DNA of 64,000 nt, from the NCBI GenBank assembly GCA_024345305.1, contig BRON01000010.1, positions 372,001-436,000 of the forward strand, given 5' to 3'. Below are positions 1 through 11,751 of the stretch, in pieces. Below the pieces are notes generated by a model, which saw only the letters and a program-made list of their open reading frames with translations, did no database searches and was not told the DNA's origin. Source of the DNA: Mrakia gelida (lineage: Eukaryota > Basidiomycota > Tremellomycetes > Cystofilobasidiales > Mrakiaceae). The position numbers and the translations under genes were made by a program. Positions within the stretch are counted from its first letter, which is position 1. Each line of letters opens with the position of its first letter.

Positions 1-1363
1 TGCGCACTGTACGGATAGGGAGCGAGACGGATGAGGAAGAGCAGAGAGGGTTTCCTCTCTATGGCGTGGACTACTCGGGCCATGCTTGGAGAGCGAGAGA
101 GGCTGGTTTGAAGGCGGGTGAAGAGAGGGAGAGAGGTCAGCTCGCGTCGAGTCGACCGTCGCGAAAGAGGAGAGAGAGAGAGAGGGTTACGAACAGCTTG
201 ATCATTTGAGCTCGGAGGTAGTACCTCGATAGCAGGAAGACGATTACAGCGCCCTGTGCAAGCGAAACAAAAGAGCGGTTCAGCTCTGCTGCTGAGCTCG
301 AACAGAGGAGAGTGGAAAGGACGAACCGAAAGCGCTGCAACGTAAGAAACCACAAACCCCACGGTAGCTCCGAACGCGTAGCCCGAGAGGATGATGAGCG
401 AAGAGTAGAGAGGTAAGGGTGGTATGGTCGTGAGGAAGATGAGGAAGCCTATGCCAAACGAAGAAAGATAGAGGGTGAGCTTCCCTCGTTCGTCGGTCGT
501 CTCCGTCTTCCTTGCTTCCTTCGAGCTCACACTCACCCATGATGATCTGTCCTTGCAGTCCCTCAGCCGCTAGCGTCACAGCAAGTAGGTCAAGACCTAC
601 CATACCACCCGCAGAGAAGGCCCAACGAGAGCGAAAGAGCAAAGAGATCAGCTCGAGGGAACAAACAGAGGGACCGACCGCGAACGAAGCTGAACTCTCG
701 TTCCCTTCACTCACCCTCGAACAGTTCCTTCCTCCAGAACGTAAATGCCAGCACGAACCCTAACGAGCTTCCACCCCAGGCGAGGAGAGGCATCCAGGGA
801 GTCAAGCCTGTAGGGATGATGAACCTGTTGGTTTGCGGATCTCTGAATTTTGCGAGTTGACGACCGACGAAGGTGGGAGGAGGACGAGGGTGAAGATGCG
901 AATGGAAAGACACCATCGCCGGTCGCTCCCCTCCCGCTGGACCTCCTCTGGTTTGCTGTTGCTCGGAGGGAGGAGAAGGAGGTTGAGGCGTGTGAGATTG
1001 TCGTAAGGAGTGATGAGGAGTTGTTGACGGGGTATGGGAGTTGTAGGAAGAAGAAGCGGTCGTGGGAGAGCCGTATCTCTGAATGGGAGAGGAGCTCCTC
1101 GAATGCTGTCCGAGCTCGACTTCCGTGGACCGACCTATCGACGGTCGAGGATGATGGAGGGAAGGGGAAGACGTATCGAGGGTGAGAGGAGGAGGTCGGT
1201 TGGAAGACGTTCCAGGAGCAGGAGGAGCAGGGGCAGGTGCTGGAGGGAGGGACGAGGCAGGAGCGCCAGGGGAGGAAGAGTTCGAGGACGCCCTGGACGA
1301 GAGAGACGGTCGTCCGGAGGTTATTGACGAGCCAGCGTCGAGATGAGTGCTGTGAGGGGACAT
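1..1363 (-). CDS. TVP38: Tvp38/TMEM64-family Golgi membrane protein, C-terminus cut by window edge
   Basis: The reading frame starts at the ATG complementary to 1361-1363 and runs off the left edge. The first ~190 residues are a disordered Ser/Pro-rich cytosolic tail. Then comes a membrane anchor (PWMPLLAWGGSSLGFVLAFT), a short exon ending GLQGQIIMG, and an exon with FLTTIPPLPLYSSLIILSGY followed by AFGATVGFVVS. This is the signature of the VTT (SNARE-associated Golgi/DedA-like) domain, and a further segment near 190-240 reads GAVIVFLLSRYYLR. The family is made of multi-pass membrane proteins of the late Golgi, or lipid scramblase-like proteins. An in-frame TTG lies further upstream, but the ATG at 1363 is the first standard start. 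It lies 330 bp downstream of FOL2 on the same strand. The family call is firm; the exact member is inferred. Confidence 0.78.
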
Positions 1364-1692
1364 GCTTCCCTCGTTGAGAGAAGTTTTTGATTGATGTTTG
1401 GGCGAGTGAGGGTTGGAAGAAGGAAGGACGAGCTCGAGCACAAACGCCTTCCTTCTCGCTCGCGGTTGAACGGTTCGTGCCCCGACCTCCTCCCCGCTCT
1501 GCCTCGCTCGTATTCTTGCTCGCTCCGTCCAGGGATCAGGTTGAGCTGTCTTCAATAAACGTTATGTGAACTAGAGCTAATACAAGAAGAGATGGGCGTG
1601 GAGATGAAACCGAATAATGCAAGGAAAGAAAAACGAAACCCCAAAATGACAACGTGCGAACCTCTTCCCTCCTCCCTCCGCTGCTTCTTCTC
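1364..1692. other. Intergenic: FOL2 3' region and TVP38-like promoter
   Basis: This gap lies between two head-to-tail minus-strand genes. It holds pyrimidine/purine-skewed sequence and no recognisable gene. It must contain the FOL2 3' UTR and polyadenylation signal and the promoter of the Tvp38-like gene. I see no clear TATA box. Confidence 0.5.
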
Positions 1693-3725
1693 TTACTTCT
1701 TGATCAAGGAAAGGAACTCCTCCCTCGTCTTCGCCTGATCCCTGAAGCATCCAAGCATGCACGACGTGATGGTCGTAGCTCCAGGCTTCTGAACACCTCG
1801 CATCGCCATGCACATGTGGCTGAACGAAGAACGAGTCGCGAGAACGAGATCAGCGCTCGCGTTCTATACACTCACAGAGAGAGGAGAGAGAGAGGGAGCA
1901 GGAAAGGAAGTGACACTCACGAAGCCTCCATCACGACCGCAACACCTCGAGGCTTGATCGCCTCCTGAATGGCCAACGCGACCTGCTTGGTGAGCCTCTC
2001 CTGAACCTGAAGTCGACGCGAGAAGGTCTCTGCGATTCGAGCGAGCTTGGAGATCCCGAGGACGAGCTTGTTGGGGATGTAGGCGATGTGGACTGTAGAG
2101 GCAGGTACGAGAGAGGGAAGGTGAAGGAGGAGAAGGCGAGGTCAGATTTCGATTTTGAGCTCGAGCTCAACGCATCGCGACTTCTCCTCCTCCTCCCTCT
2201 CTTCTACGATAGCGGTGGAGATGGGGTGATGAAAGGAAGGGGAACCTGTGTACTCACTCTTTCCCTCGAAAGGCAACAAGTGGTGCTCGCAGAGCGAGGA
2301 GATGTCGATATCTCGAACGATGACCATCTCCTCGTGGTCCTCAGCGAAGACGGCGTCGTTGATCACGTCTGCAGCACCAAAACCAACCAACCCACACAGC
2401 AAAACAAGTCAGCTCATGATCTCTCTACGACTCAAGTCCACAGTTCCCTACTCCAGTCCTTCCTGAAGCTCAACTCAACAAACGACCTCGCACCCTCCCT
2501 CCGAAACCCAGCCCTACTCCCTCCCACGGGCTGAACCGAGAAGACCTCTCAAGACTCACCACCAAGCTTCTCCTCGTACCCCTTCGTCAGCCACAGCAGA
2601 GCCTTGGCGTATCGATCTGGCGTTCTCAGGAGACCCTCCCTGTCTGGGTCCTCTCCGATGCACTCGAGGAGGGTTCGGACAGCCGCGGAGAGTCGAGCGA
2701 CGTTGGCTGCTGATTCGTCGGGGGTTGAGTGAAGGCGGAGGTGGGTTGATTTGGCTGAGAAGAACCAAGACAGGGGGATGTAAGGATGAGGATTAGTTAA
2801 GAAAGGGAAAGAAATGGGCGGGAGGAGGTGTGGAAGGAGGGAAGGAAGAGTGGGAGCTCAAAGGAAGGGAGGGAGGGCTGAACGAAGGGAAACGAAAGAG
2901 CGAACGAACCTGGCCACCCGAGTCCGTTCACATCAGGTATCGAAGTCCCCTGGAGAGTCGTAGGCGAAGGTGAAGGAGCGAGTTCCGAGACATGCGAGTG
3001 AGAAGTGGTGAAGGAGGGGATGTCCTCCTCGTTCTTGGGAGTTGAAGCTCCAGAGGGAGGCCGGAAACCGTAGCCATCATGGCGAGATGCTCCAGGCGAG
3101 ACGGAGCGAGCGAAGTCGTCCTTGACGAGGTTGGCGGGGATGGGGAGAGGGTGGGAAGGGGTGGGAGTGGTGGTGGTTGAGGTGGTGGTGGGAGGGAGAG
3201 GTGCGGCGTTGGCTGAACGAACGAAGGTGAGGAGCAGGGAAGGGAGGGAAGGAAGGGAGGTCAGATTCGTTGAGCTTGAAAAGTTACTTCTCCGTATCCC
3301 GAGCTCGTGAAAAGGTGAAGGAACGGTGTAGATATGGAATGAGCTCGTTTTGAGCTGGATTTGACGTTGTATCCGGGGAAGTATGGTTCGGGGGAGGGGA
3401 GGAGGACGATACGAGCACGCAACGAGCGAGAGCTCACTCGTTGAAATTTCCCTTCGTTCTTTTACTACCAGAGATGAGGAAAGCTGAACTCACGATCTAT
3501 AGGTCCTACTCTTCCTCTCTCCCAGTCTCCCGTGCTACTCTCTCCGAGTCTCTCGAGGGTCTCTACCCTCTTCTGGACGTCCTGTTTGACGAGCTCCGTC
3601 TTCAAGGGAGAGGAGGAAGCAGGTCGAGAGGAGACAGCGAGAGCTTCCAGTCGAGAAGCGAGTTGAGACGACGACGGTGAGGTCGAGAGGGTGGAGGAAG
3701 AGGAGGGGTCTGTAGATGAATCCAT
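1693..3725 (-). CDS. FOL2: GTP cyclohydrolase I
   Basis: The enzyme converts GTP to 7,8-dihydroneopterin triphosphate, the first step of folate/pterin synthesis, in the cytosol. Translation starts at [11 protein letters not shown] (ATG at 3725-3723) with a low-complexity N-terminal extension. The catalytic core follows: [20 protein letters not shown], then [20 protein letters not shown] at about 2270-2325. The core continues with [34 protein letters not shown], and [20 protein letters not shown]. The zinc-binding Cys and His of CEHH and the Cys of TTITSCMLG are present, as are the [11 protein letters not shown] substrate residues. The protein ends EEFLSLIKK at the TAA 1695-1693. At least five introns are visible. 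All family landmarks are intact, so the call is secure; only the N-terminal exon borders are uncertain. Confidence 0.95.
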
Positions 3726-4268
3726 GGTGAGCTTTGTGAGATGGTAGTGGGTTGGGAGAGGTCAGGACCAGCCAGGGCTGGAAATTGAAACTCGAACGAG
3801 AAACGGAAAACGATCAGCCTCAGACGAGCTCACCCGACCTCTCCTCCTTCCACCCCTCCTACGGCCGTCCCAAACTCATTCATCTCCCTCAAAAAAGTCA
3901 CGAGACGAGAGAGAAACGTGCGATCAATCAATTTTGTTGATTAACAGCATTCTAATGGTCTCGGACAATTTAGTAAGAGGGGTCAGAAGGACGTGGAAGG
4001 AATGAAAGGGAGCCGGAGGGCGAGCTCAACTCTCATCGAGTCCCCCAATACGCTTCCTTCTGCCCCAACCACATCTAACCCCTCCTCCCTAACTCAGTCA
4101 GTACGACTCCTTCCAGCCCCTTCCTTCTACTCTCAGGCTAACCCTCGCATATGTCTCTTTACAGCCAGCCATGTTCGTTTACGCTTCCCCATGGGAAACT
4201 TCCATCCACGCCTTTCTCTCCTCGATGCTCTCTCCTCTCATGATCTTCCCCGTAGAAGACAGACCTCA
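3726..4268. promoter_or_regulatory. Divergent promoter region, FOL2 / wax-synthase-like gene
   Basis: The two genes are transcribed away from each other, so this segment should carry both promoters. It contains pyrimidine-rich tracts and open frames without family resemblance. In-frame ATG alternatives for the right-hand gene occur at about 4180. No conserved binding site was recognised. Confidence 0.5.
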
Positions 4269-6720
4269 ATGGACCATCGCATCTCTACCACTACGTACGC
4301 ATACATCCCCTCTACCTCTACCTACCCCCCAGCTTGGATCCCCTTTCCGACGCTCATAGAGCTGGAGATCAGGACTGAAAGATGTCGTCCCCTCCTCCCC
4401 TTCAAGTCGACCGACCTTCCGACCCATCCTGACCTTCTCGTCTTTCTTTCCCATCTCCTCCGCCCAGTGCTGCTCCCGGTGCCGACTCTTCTCCTTCAAG
4501 CGTACCTGATGTTCACTCCTGGAGCTTCCCGTCTTCTCAGACTCGCTCTCTTGCCCTTCACAGTCGCCAGCATCGTGAGCGAGCTCTCGTTCACCTCCCT
4601 CTTTCCGACGTTCAGACGCTCATCTCCTCGACGCTCTACAGATTCCCATCGGATTCTCTCATCACTTCTACGGCGAGAATCAGTACTCAGACCTCAACAA
4701 CCTCGCGGGCCTCTGTGAGTAAAAGAGGAAACTCGAGCGGAGAAGAGGGGACGACGACGCAAAAGAGAACGAAGCTAACCCCCTCACCTCCCTCCGTCGT
4801 TCCCCTCTCCCCTCGCCTTTTCCTTCCCTCCCTCAGACGCCATCATCTTCATCGGAAACGCGCTCAAGCTCGGTCTCGGAGAAGCCCCCAAGTGGGTCGG
4901 TTGGGAAGGAGTCGGAGACAAGGAGGACGTCGACATCCTCAAGGAGAACCCTAGTCTCGCGATCCCTCAGAACGGTCACTCCTCCTCGACTTCCTCCATC
5001 GCCTCGACGACGAGCTCCAACGGCTACGGTCACGTCTCTCACACCAACGGTCACGCCAACGCGAACGGGAATGGAAACGGGAACGGGAACGGACACGCTT
5101 CTACTGAGCTGCATCACAAAGTAGAAGACCACGGCTTCGACCTCAACACCGTCGTTGGGAGAATCAAGATTGCTGGGTGGTTCCTCCTCAGTGCGTCTTC
5201 TCCCACCCTCTTCCCACACCTCGCCCATCTCCCCCTGTTTTCTGACCTTCAGAACCCTCGTTTCTCGCCTTCACCAGGTCCTCGAAACATAGGGTTCTCC
5301 CCCGGTCTGGCTCCTTCGTTCTTCCACCCCCACCCAACCAGTCGACCCCGCCGAGAAGCGATCCTCGCTCACCTCAAAGCGGTCGTTCAAACCTATTTCG
5401 TTCTCGAACTCATCCTCCTGCCCTTCACCTTCCATCGCGACTTCACTACCATTGGAGGATCTCAGTACGGGAGTTTGTACGCGCCTGGGAAGGAGGGCGT
5501 GTATCGATATGTTCCGACGTTCGTGGCGAGCTTTGGGTTGACGTTCTGTGTGGGGTTGAGTTTGCAGGCTGGTGAGTCGTCGACCTTTTCATCCTTCTCC
5601 TTCTTTCGCTTTTGTTCACGGAGGTGGAGGGGTCGATGGGGGGGCAGCGAAGGGAGCGAGCGAAGGAGGAAGAGGGAGGACGCGTCGACGCGCGAACCTG
5701 TCGAGCTGACCTTTCATCCTCCCTCGACTCAGTCATGACCCTCATCTACCACGAGATCGCTCTCTTCTGCGTCATCGTCTCTCCCTCGGACACCGCCGAT
5801 CTCTACTGGCCTCCCATGTTTCAAGACCCAACGGGAGCGGCGAGTCTGACTGAGCTTTGGGGAAAGAGGTGAGCTCGACCGTCCCTTCTTTCCAGCTCTC
5901 GTCTCGTTCGCTCACTGCCCGTTTTTGATTGCGTATTCGGCTCTTCAGGTGGCATCAACTCTTCCGAGCTCCTCTCGGGTTCTGCGGCTACCAGCTCTCG
6001 CATTCGCTTGGACTTCCCAGGCCTGTTTCGTTGTTCGTCCAACTCGTTCCTCTCCCCTTCTCTCCCCTCCTCCTCTTTCTTCCCTCTTTCTTCACTCCTC
6101 CTCCTCTCTCTCTCTCTCTCTCTCTCTCTCGCGCTAACTTTCTCTTCTCCCTCCCCACCCCATTCCCGCTCTCCCTCGCAGAATGACAACCTTCTTCCTC
6201 TCCTCGTTCCTCCACCACGTCGCCATCTCCGGACAAGGCTTCTCGGAGCTCACCCACGGAGTCACCTGGCCCTTGCCTCTCTTCTTCACCATGCAGGGAG
6301 TCGGAGTCGTCCTTGAGGGTAAGTCCCTAACCCTCCCTCCCCTCTTCAACGCGTTCGAACTCGACGAAACTGACCATCGCTCTTTGTCCTTCGCGTTCGC
6401 GTCCCCCAGGTGTCTGGAAGAAACTCACCGGTCGACGTACAGGTGGTCGAGTCGGTCGTTACTGGGTCCTCATCTGGGTGCTCTTTTGGGGTCGAGGAGC
6501 TATGGAGGTGGTGCGTCCTTCCCTCTTCCCTCCCTCTCTTTCTCTCCCTTCTCGTCTCGTCCCTCCCCTCGCCCAACCTAATCACCCCTCGTTTTCCCTT
6601 CGCCAGTTCGTCCGCCGAGGTCAAATGGAAGCCATGCAGCGAGGAGCTCTTCTCCTCGGTCGTCCTCTCCAGTTCACCCTGCGTGCGATCTCGGAGAGGT
6701 TTGACTTGGGGATCTACTAA
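4269..6720 (+). CDS. Wax-synthase-domain membrane O-acyltransferase
   Basis: This multi-exon gene encodes a multi-pass membrane protein. Hydrophobic segments include LLRPVLLPVPTLLLQAYLMF, FVLELILLPFTF, FVASFGLTFCVGLSL, MTLIYHEIALFCVIV, MTTFFLSSFLHHVAISGQ and WPLPLFFTMQGVGVVLEGV. The central signature SLTELWGKRWHQLFRAPLGF and the following SSFLHH match the wax synthase domain (PF13813), in which a His is catalytic. By family it transfers acyl groups to alcohols or sterols in the ER membrane; the substrate is not deducible. A hydrophilic insert near 5040-5100 is rich in NGNGNG repeats. I chose ATG 4269 (MDHRIST); an in-frame ATG near 4183 is an alternative. The last exon ends ISERFDLGIY at TAA 6718-6720. 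Confidence 0.72.
6104..6130. repeat. (CT)n microsatellite inside an intron
   Basis: A perfect CT dinucleotide run of about 13 units lies in the intron before the exon that encodes MTTFFLSSFLHH. It doubles as an extended polypyrimidine tract and is likely length-polymorphic. Confidence 0.9.
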
Positions 6721-7223
6721 GTCGAGGAGGTCGTGTTCAGGTCGGACGTTTCGTGTTCGTGTTTGGGTTTGAGGTTACTAAAACTGGCTAGTCTATACCT
6801 TAGATGAGAGGGAGAGAGGACGTTTTTTTGTTTTCGACTTGTTTCTGCCTGCCTGCTTGCTTTTAACTTTATTCGGCATCATCTGGAATTTTCTGCTGAA
6901 GAGGCGACGCGCTGGAGGGCTGAGAGTTGAGCCTCGCCTCTCTTCTCGTTCTTCGTTGGCTCTTTCGCCGCCGAAGGGAGTTTTTTCGAGTCACGAGCCT
7001 TCACGAGTAAGGGTCCTCTGGCATCTCATCCAAACCCCAGCCCATCAAATACCTATCAACGAGGAGGGAGAGAAAGCAAAAACCAAACTCCTCGACCCGG
7101 CTCTTTCGCCGCGAGCTTCGAATCTCTCCTCCTCCTCCCTCCCTCCCCTCCTCTCGTTTGGAACCCAACCACGACCCGACTTCCCAACACCACCTTCACG
7201 TTATCCATCTTTTCGACCCCATC
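6721..7223. other. Intergenic between wax-synthase-like gene and NAGK-like gene
   Basis: This gap separates two plus-strand genes. It contains a T-rich stretch near 6820-6895, plausible as a 3' UTR, and then a CT-rich leader upstream of 7224. No gene was recognised. Confidence 0.5.
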
Positions 7224-9302
7224 ATGGCCGCCACCCCACCTCAGAACCTTTACCTCTGTCTGGACGGCGGAGGAACCAAGACTCGAGCTGTTATCTCTCG
7301 AAAGACAGCTGAAGGAGGAGCTGAGATTGTAGCAGAGGGGCTGGCTGCTGGGAGTAACCTTGCTGAGGTAGGTTCGAAGCCTCCACTAGAACTCTGAGGT
7401 AGAACTGAAGCTGACCTTCGCTCTTGGTGTTCGTGCAGGCTGGACTGACGGTTTGCGTCCAAGAGTGAGTCGGAAGTCGAGGCGTTGAGCTCGACGTTTT
7501 TCGCTCCCCTCCGACCGTCGTTCGACCGTCCCGTCCAACTCCCAGTCCCCTGGTTCAACACCCATACTAACCCAGCTCCTGTTCCTCGTCATTCGCAGAC
7601 TCAAACTCGCCACAAACCGAGCCATCGCAGCTCTGCCAGCGGATCTCCTTCCTTCAGCCTTCACTCCCGCTTCGACGTCCTCCCCCTCCTCGACGCCTCA
7701 GTCCGACCTCTGTCCGATCTTGTTCCAGACTGTTTGGGTTGGGGTGAGTGTCTTCTTCCTCTCTCATCTCGATTAGCTGTTGGGAGGGGAGGGGAAACGA
7801 TGGGGATGAGAAAGAGGAGAGGAGGAGCTGATCGTTTCACTCTCTTCTTCCCTCCCTCGTCGACTCGAACCGAACAACAGCTCTCTGGAGCCGACAACCC
7901 ACCTGATATCGTGGTTCTCTCGCGGCCTTTGACTTCTTTCTAGTACATCTTCCCCTTCCCTAGACACTCATCTCGCTCTTCTCATCGCTGATCTTGCTTT
8001 CCCTTCGCTCGTCGACCTTCGTTCGCGTTCGCGTCCTCAGCAAAACCACTCCTCACATTCAAAACGACGCCCTTCTGCTTTCCTCACCGCTGCTGAGAGT
8101 AGGAGCTAAGACTGGGGTGCTCGTCGTTGGAGGGTGAGTCGCGATCTGCTCTGAGAAGAGGGGGTTCGAGCGATCTCGTCTTCTTGGTCGTTCGGACGCG
8201 CGCTAGCTCCTCGGAACTGACGACGGATCCCCTCTCCTTTGGGTTGAACAGAACTGGGAGTGTTTGCGTATCGGTGCAGCAAGACTCTGCGACGGGGGAG
8301 ATGCAGGCTGTGTCTCGGAGAGGAGGGTTGGGATTCTTGCTTGGAGATGAGGGAAGTGGTGAGTTCGATTCCTCCGTCACTTCCTTAGGCCTCGTCTCCC
8401 TCGATCGAGCGTTTCCAGAGCTACGGCACCTCTCTGAGACGTCTCTCTGCCTGCTAAACTCGCCTTCTTCGGCTTTGTATCCAAACTGACCTCTTGCCGT
8501 CTCTCATTCTCTCCACGCGTCCACAGCCTTCTCCTTCGGTCGAACATCCCTTCGGGCTTTCCTTTACGCCTACGACGACGGAACCCTCGACACCGGGGCT
8601 CCTTTCTCGAAAGCTTTCTTGAAGTACTGGGGAGTTGAGGACGTTTCGGAGCTGCTGGCGAAGGTGGTGAGTTTGAGCTCGGCTTTCCTCCCGCTCACCC
8701 ATCCGAGATGTCTCGCTGATATTTCCTCTCGTTCACTCCAGTACTGGCTTCCAGAAGGTTTGATCGGCGGAGAAGGAGAGAACTACAGGAAGCTGAAGGT
8801 CGCTGAGTGTGAGTGGACTTTCTCATCGCGTCGACTCCAATGCATCTCTGCTCGAGTGCTGACGCCTCATCCCTTCTCCGCTCTTCAATGCAGCTGCTCG
8901 AGTCGTCCTTGCCCACGCTTGCCCTGCTCCAGACGCTCCCTTCCCCGCTTCGGAACTAGCGCTTTCGGTCGTGAAGCATTGCGCGAACGAGCTCGCTCTC
9001 GGTGAGTCTCCTCGCTCATTCGACTTCGCCCCGTCCTCACCCTTCACGAGCTCATCGAAACCTCCCCTACCTGCTTCCCACTCCCTTTAGATATCTCCCG
9101 ACTCCTCCTCCCCCACCCAAAAGGTCTCGACCCCAGAACCTCCATGCTCGGGCTCGGAGGATCTCTCGTCGCTCAGCCAGGCTACCAAGCTCTCGTCCTC
9201 AAGTCCCTCAAGGACGACTTCGGAGTTGTGTTTGGATTCGGATGCGAGCACGTCGAGGATGCTGCTGGAGATGGAGCGAAGGTCCTTGCGTTGAAGGGTT
9301 GA
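7224..9302 (+). CDS. N-acetylglucosamine kinase-like protein (BadF/BadG/BcrA ATPase fold)
   Basis: The N-terminus NLYLCLDGGGTKTRAVISRK carries the phosphate-1 motif of the ASKHA sugar-kinase fold. Later exons give LSGADNPPDIVVLSRPLTSF, then NDALLLSSPLLRVGAKTGVL followed by VVGG. They continue with TGSVCVSVQQD, GGLGFLLGDEGSG (adenosine-binding region) and FSFGRTSLRAFLYAYDDG. The C-terminal exons carry SMLGLGGSLVAQPGYQALVL and FGFGCEHVEDAAGDGAKVLA. This order matches eukaryotic N-acetyl-D-glucosamine kinases, which phosphorylate GlcNAc at O6 for salvage. It could instead act on another amino sugar. One intron (near 7941) uses a GTACAT donor, needed to keep the frame. It ends at TGA 9300-9302, 104 bp from the convergent gene at 9406. 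Confidence 0.82.
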
Positions 9303-9405
9303 GTGTTCGCGACGTGTCCGAGCGAATTCATGATTCAAACGAGCTTTTGCTCCTTCCTTTCCGTGGAGCAAGAAAGCGAGAGGGTCGCTTCTGTTTTAGA
9401 TCAGA

Positions 9406-10682
9406 TCAGATCACTATGCTAAGCCCTTCCCACCACTTGTACCCGTAAACTGCTACGAGACTCGTGACGGCGAGGAGGAGGTCGAGTTGGCAGATGGAGA
9501 AGATCCAGAGAGTTGCCAGCGGAGGAGCCTGGTAGAAAGATAAGAGGGCAGGGAGGTGCGTGAGAACGAGGTTGATAACGTGGAAGGAAAGTAGTAGGTA
9601 TCAGTGTCTTCGTCGAACGACCAACAAGCGAGAGAGAGGACGAGGACGCGGGGGTGAGAGGGGAGAGAAGCGAGGGGACGACTGACCTGCGAGATGATCG
9701 TCAGCCAGCTCGACTTGTTGATGATGTAGATGAGTCGAGAACCAGTGGAGAGGGAGAGGGCGGCGAGGGAGTACTGAGTGAAGGGCCGGTGGACGGTCTT
9801 GAGAGCTGAAGGAGGGCGGAGTGAGAGTCGAAGGGAGGAAGAGGGAGGCCCGCTCAGCTCAGCTCGACGCTGGTCGGCTCGACAGAAAGTGGGACCACTG
9901 AAGGTCGGAGAGACTCACTGTAGTAGATGATGATCGAAAGGACTGCAGATCAGATCAAAAGTCAGACGAGTAGGGGGGAGGGGAAAGCGAAAGCCGGACG
10001 AGAGTTCAGCTTCGTTGCTCGTGTCGAACGAGACCGCGGGAGGGTGAGCTTGGAAGAAATGAGACGAGAACGTACGAGGAACGGCGTTGACGAGTCTCCA
10101 GAACTCATCCTCGATGGAAGGGTGTTGAGAGTACTGCTGGTGAATCATACTGGAGGCGAGGGATCCAGGTGAGATGAGAGGGGAAGGGCGGAGAAAGGGA
10201 AGGAAGGAAAGAAGATGTGAGCTCGAGCTCCACCGACTTCAAGAAAGGAGGGTCGCAAGACCAGCTGCCTGACTCGACTCACATATCCATGGCGAGGTAG
10301 AGAAAGCTGAAAGGAATGATCTGATGGTCGAGAGGAAAATTTGAGAAGAAATGAGAAGACGGAGAAGAGTCAGCTTACCAACGAGGCCAGCTCACCTCAC
10401 CTCCTCCCTCACTCTACCTCTCTTCCCTCCTTCGACCTCGCAGAAGGTCGTACTCACGAGAACGATGGCCTTGAACATATCTCCCATCTCGTACTTGATG
10501 TCCTCCTCCTCCTGTAGCTTGATCGAGCTCGGGATCTTGTCGAGCAGCGACTCGCCAGGTCGAACGGTGATGGGGACGCTGGAGGCTGGAAGGTTGAGGT
10601 GAGGTTTGAGCGAAGCGAGGATAGCGTCCTCCTCCGAGATGGCCAGAGGAGTATGAGAAGGTGTATCGTCCGGAAGCACCAT
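9406..10682 (-). CDS. Uncharacterised multi-pass membrane protein
   Basis: I do not recognise the family. The protein starts MVLPDDTPSHTPLAISEEDA with an acidic soluble N-terminus of ~75 residues. About four hydrophobic segments follow: DMFKAIVLV extended by FSFLYLAMD, a segment around LSIIIYYS, a segment around VINLVLTHLPALLSFY, and the last segment LDLLLAVTSLVAVYGY. Short polar motifs are QYSQHPSIEDEFWRLVNAVP, GSRLIYIINKSSWLTIIS and QAPPLATLWIFSICQLDLLL. It ends YKWWEGLSIVI. The conserved-looking QAPPLATLW and INKSSW motifs between helices suggest a functional family rather than a random frame. Introns are numerous. Location is probably the ER or Golgi, which is an inference from topology only. 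Confidence 0.68.
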
Positions 10683-11751
10683 CTTCTTGAGAGGGACAGA
10701 AAAGTAGACCGTGATGAAGGAAGGGTGGGGAGGGGCGAAGGAGCGGGAAGTCCGAAGGTGGTGAGCGTTGGGGACAGAAGTCGAATCAGCTGTCAAGCTC
10801 GGAATTCTCCTTCGCTCCTGGCCTTGACGACCGACTTTTGTCTCGAGGAAGTTAAAGAAGAGTAGGACACATACTTTCCTTGTCAGCTTCGATTTCTTGG
10901 AAGCTTTGAGCAAATCCTCTGGGAAGGTCAAAAGTCGCGACTCCCCTTCACGACGCCCTTTCTTGGGTGGCCTCCTTGCCCACCAGTACCTCTGAGAGAC
11001 GAGAATCCGTTGATCCGCTTAGCCGATTTGTATCTCATTCAGGGCTAAGGTGGTCTCACTCCCAATATCATGCCTCCAACAGTTCGACATCACTCTTTCT
11101 CCAACTCCCGCGACGCGTCGTCTTTCTGTTTTTGACTTGACACCATGCTTTCCTCATCTTCGGAGCGTCTTCTCTCATGTTACCGAGCTGAATGTAGCTA
11201 AAGAGCTCATCCAGGACTTCAGCTGACCACTCTCGCCTCCATCTCAATCTACAGAGATCTCGACGACCTCTCGACGCTTCAGCCCAGCGACGTCTCGCAA
11301 TCTCGCTCTCTTTCCCACCTCACATCTTCCTCCTCCTGGCATTCTCTCTCATATCAATCTCACTCTCCCCAGCGACCCGCTGGTAATTTTAATATCCCTC
11401 GGAACTCTGACTTGACAACCAGCGCTCGTCGACAACCGCATCCTTTCGCACGCGCGCGCGTCGTTTCCCTGCCTCCCTCCTTCGCCCATCTCCCAGGTCC
11501 AAGCTCCGAGAGCAACCAAACATCCGGTCTCTGCCTCCTCGACTTCATCTCCTCGCTCTCAAAACAACCACGGGCGCAAACGATCAACCAAAAGACCGCA
11601 GCTCCGACGCTTGACTCTCGACCCTCTCCATTTTGTTCAAGTTCAAACTGATCTCTGACGTCGACCCTTCCTTCCTCCTCCCCCTTCGATGGTTCTTTTC
11701 CTCCTCCTCCTTCAAACCACCATCCTCGACCAGCCCACCACCACCAAAAAG
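10683..11751. promoter_or_regulatory. Divergent intergenic region of about 1 kb
   Basis: This segment lies between a minus-strand gene starting at 10682 and a plus-strand gene starting at 11752. Open frames exist on both strands, but none resembles a protein family or shows consistent splice structure. An alternating CGCGCGCG run lies near 11452-11460. It probably holds both promoters and leaders. Confidence 0.5.
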
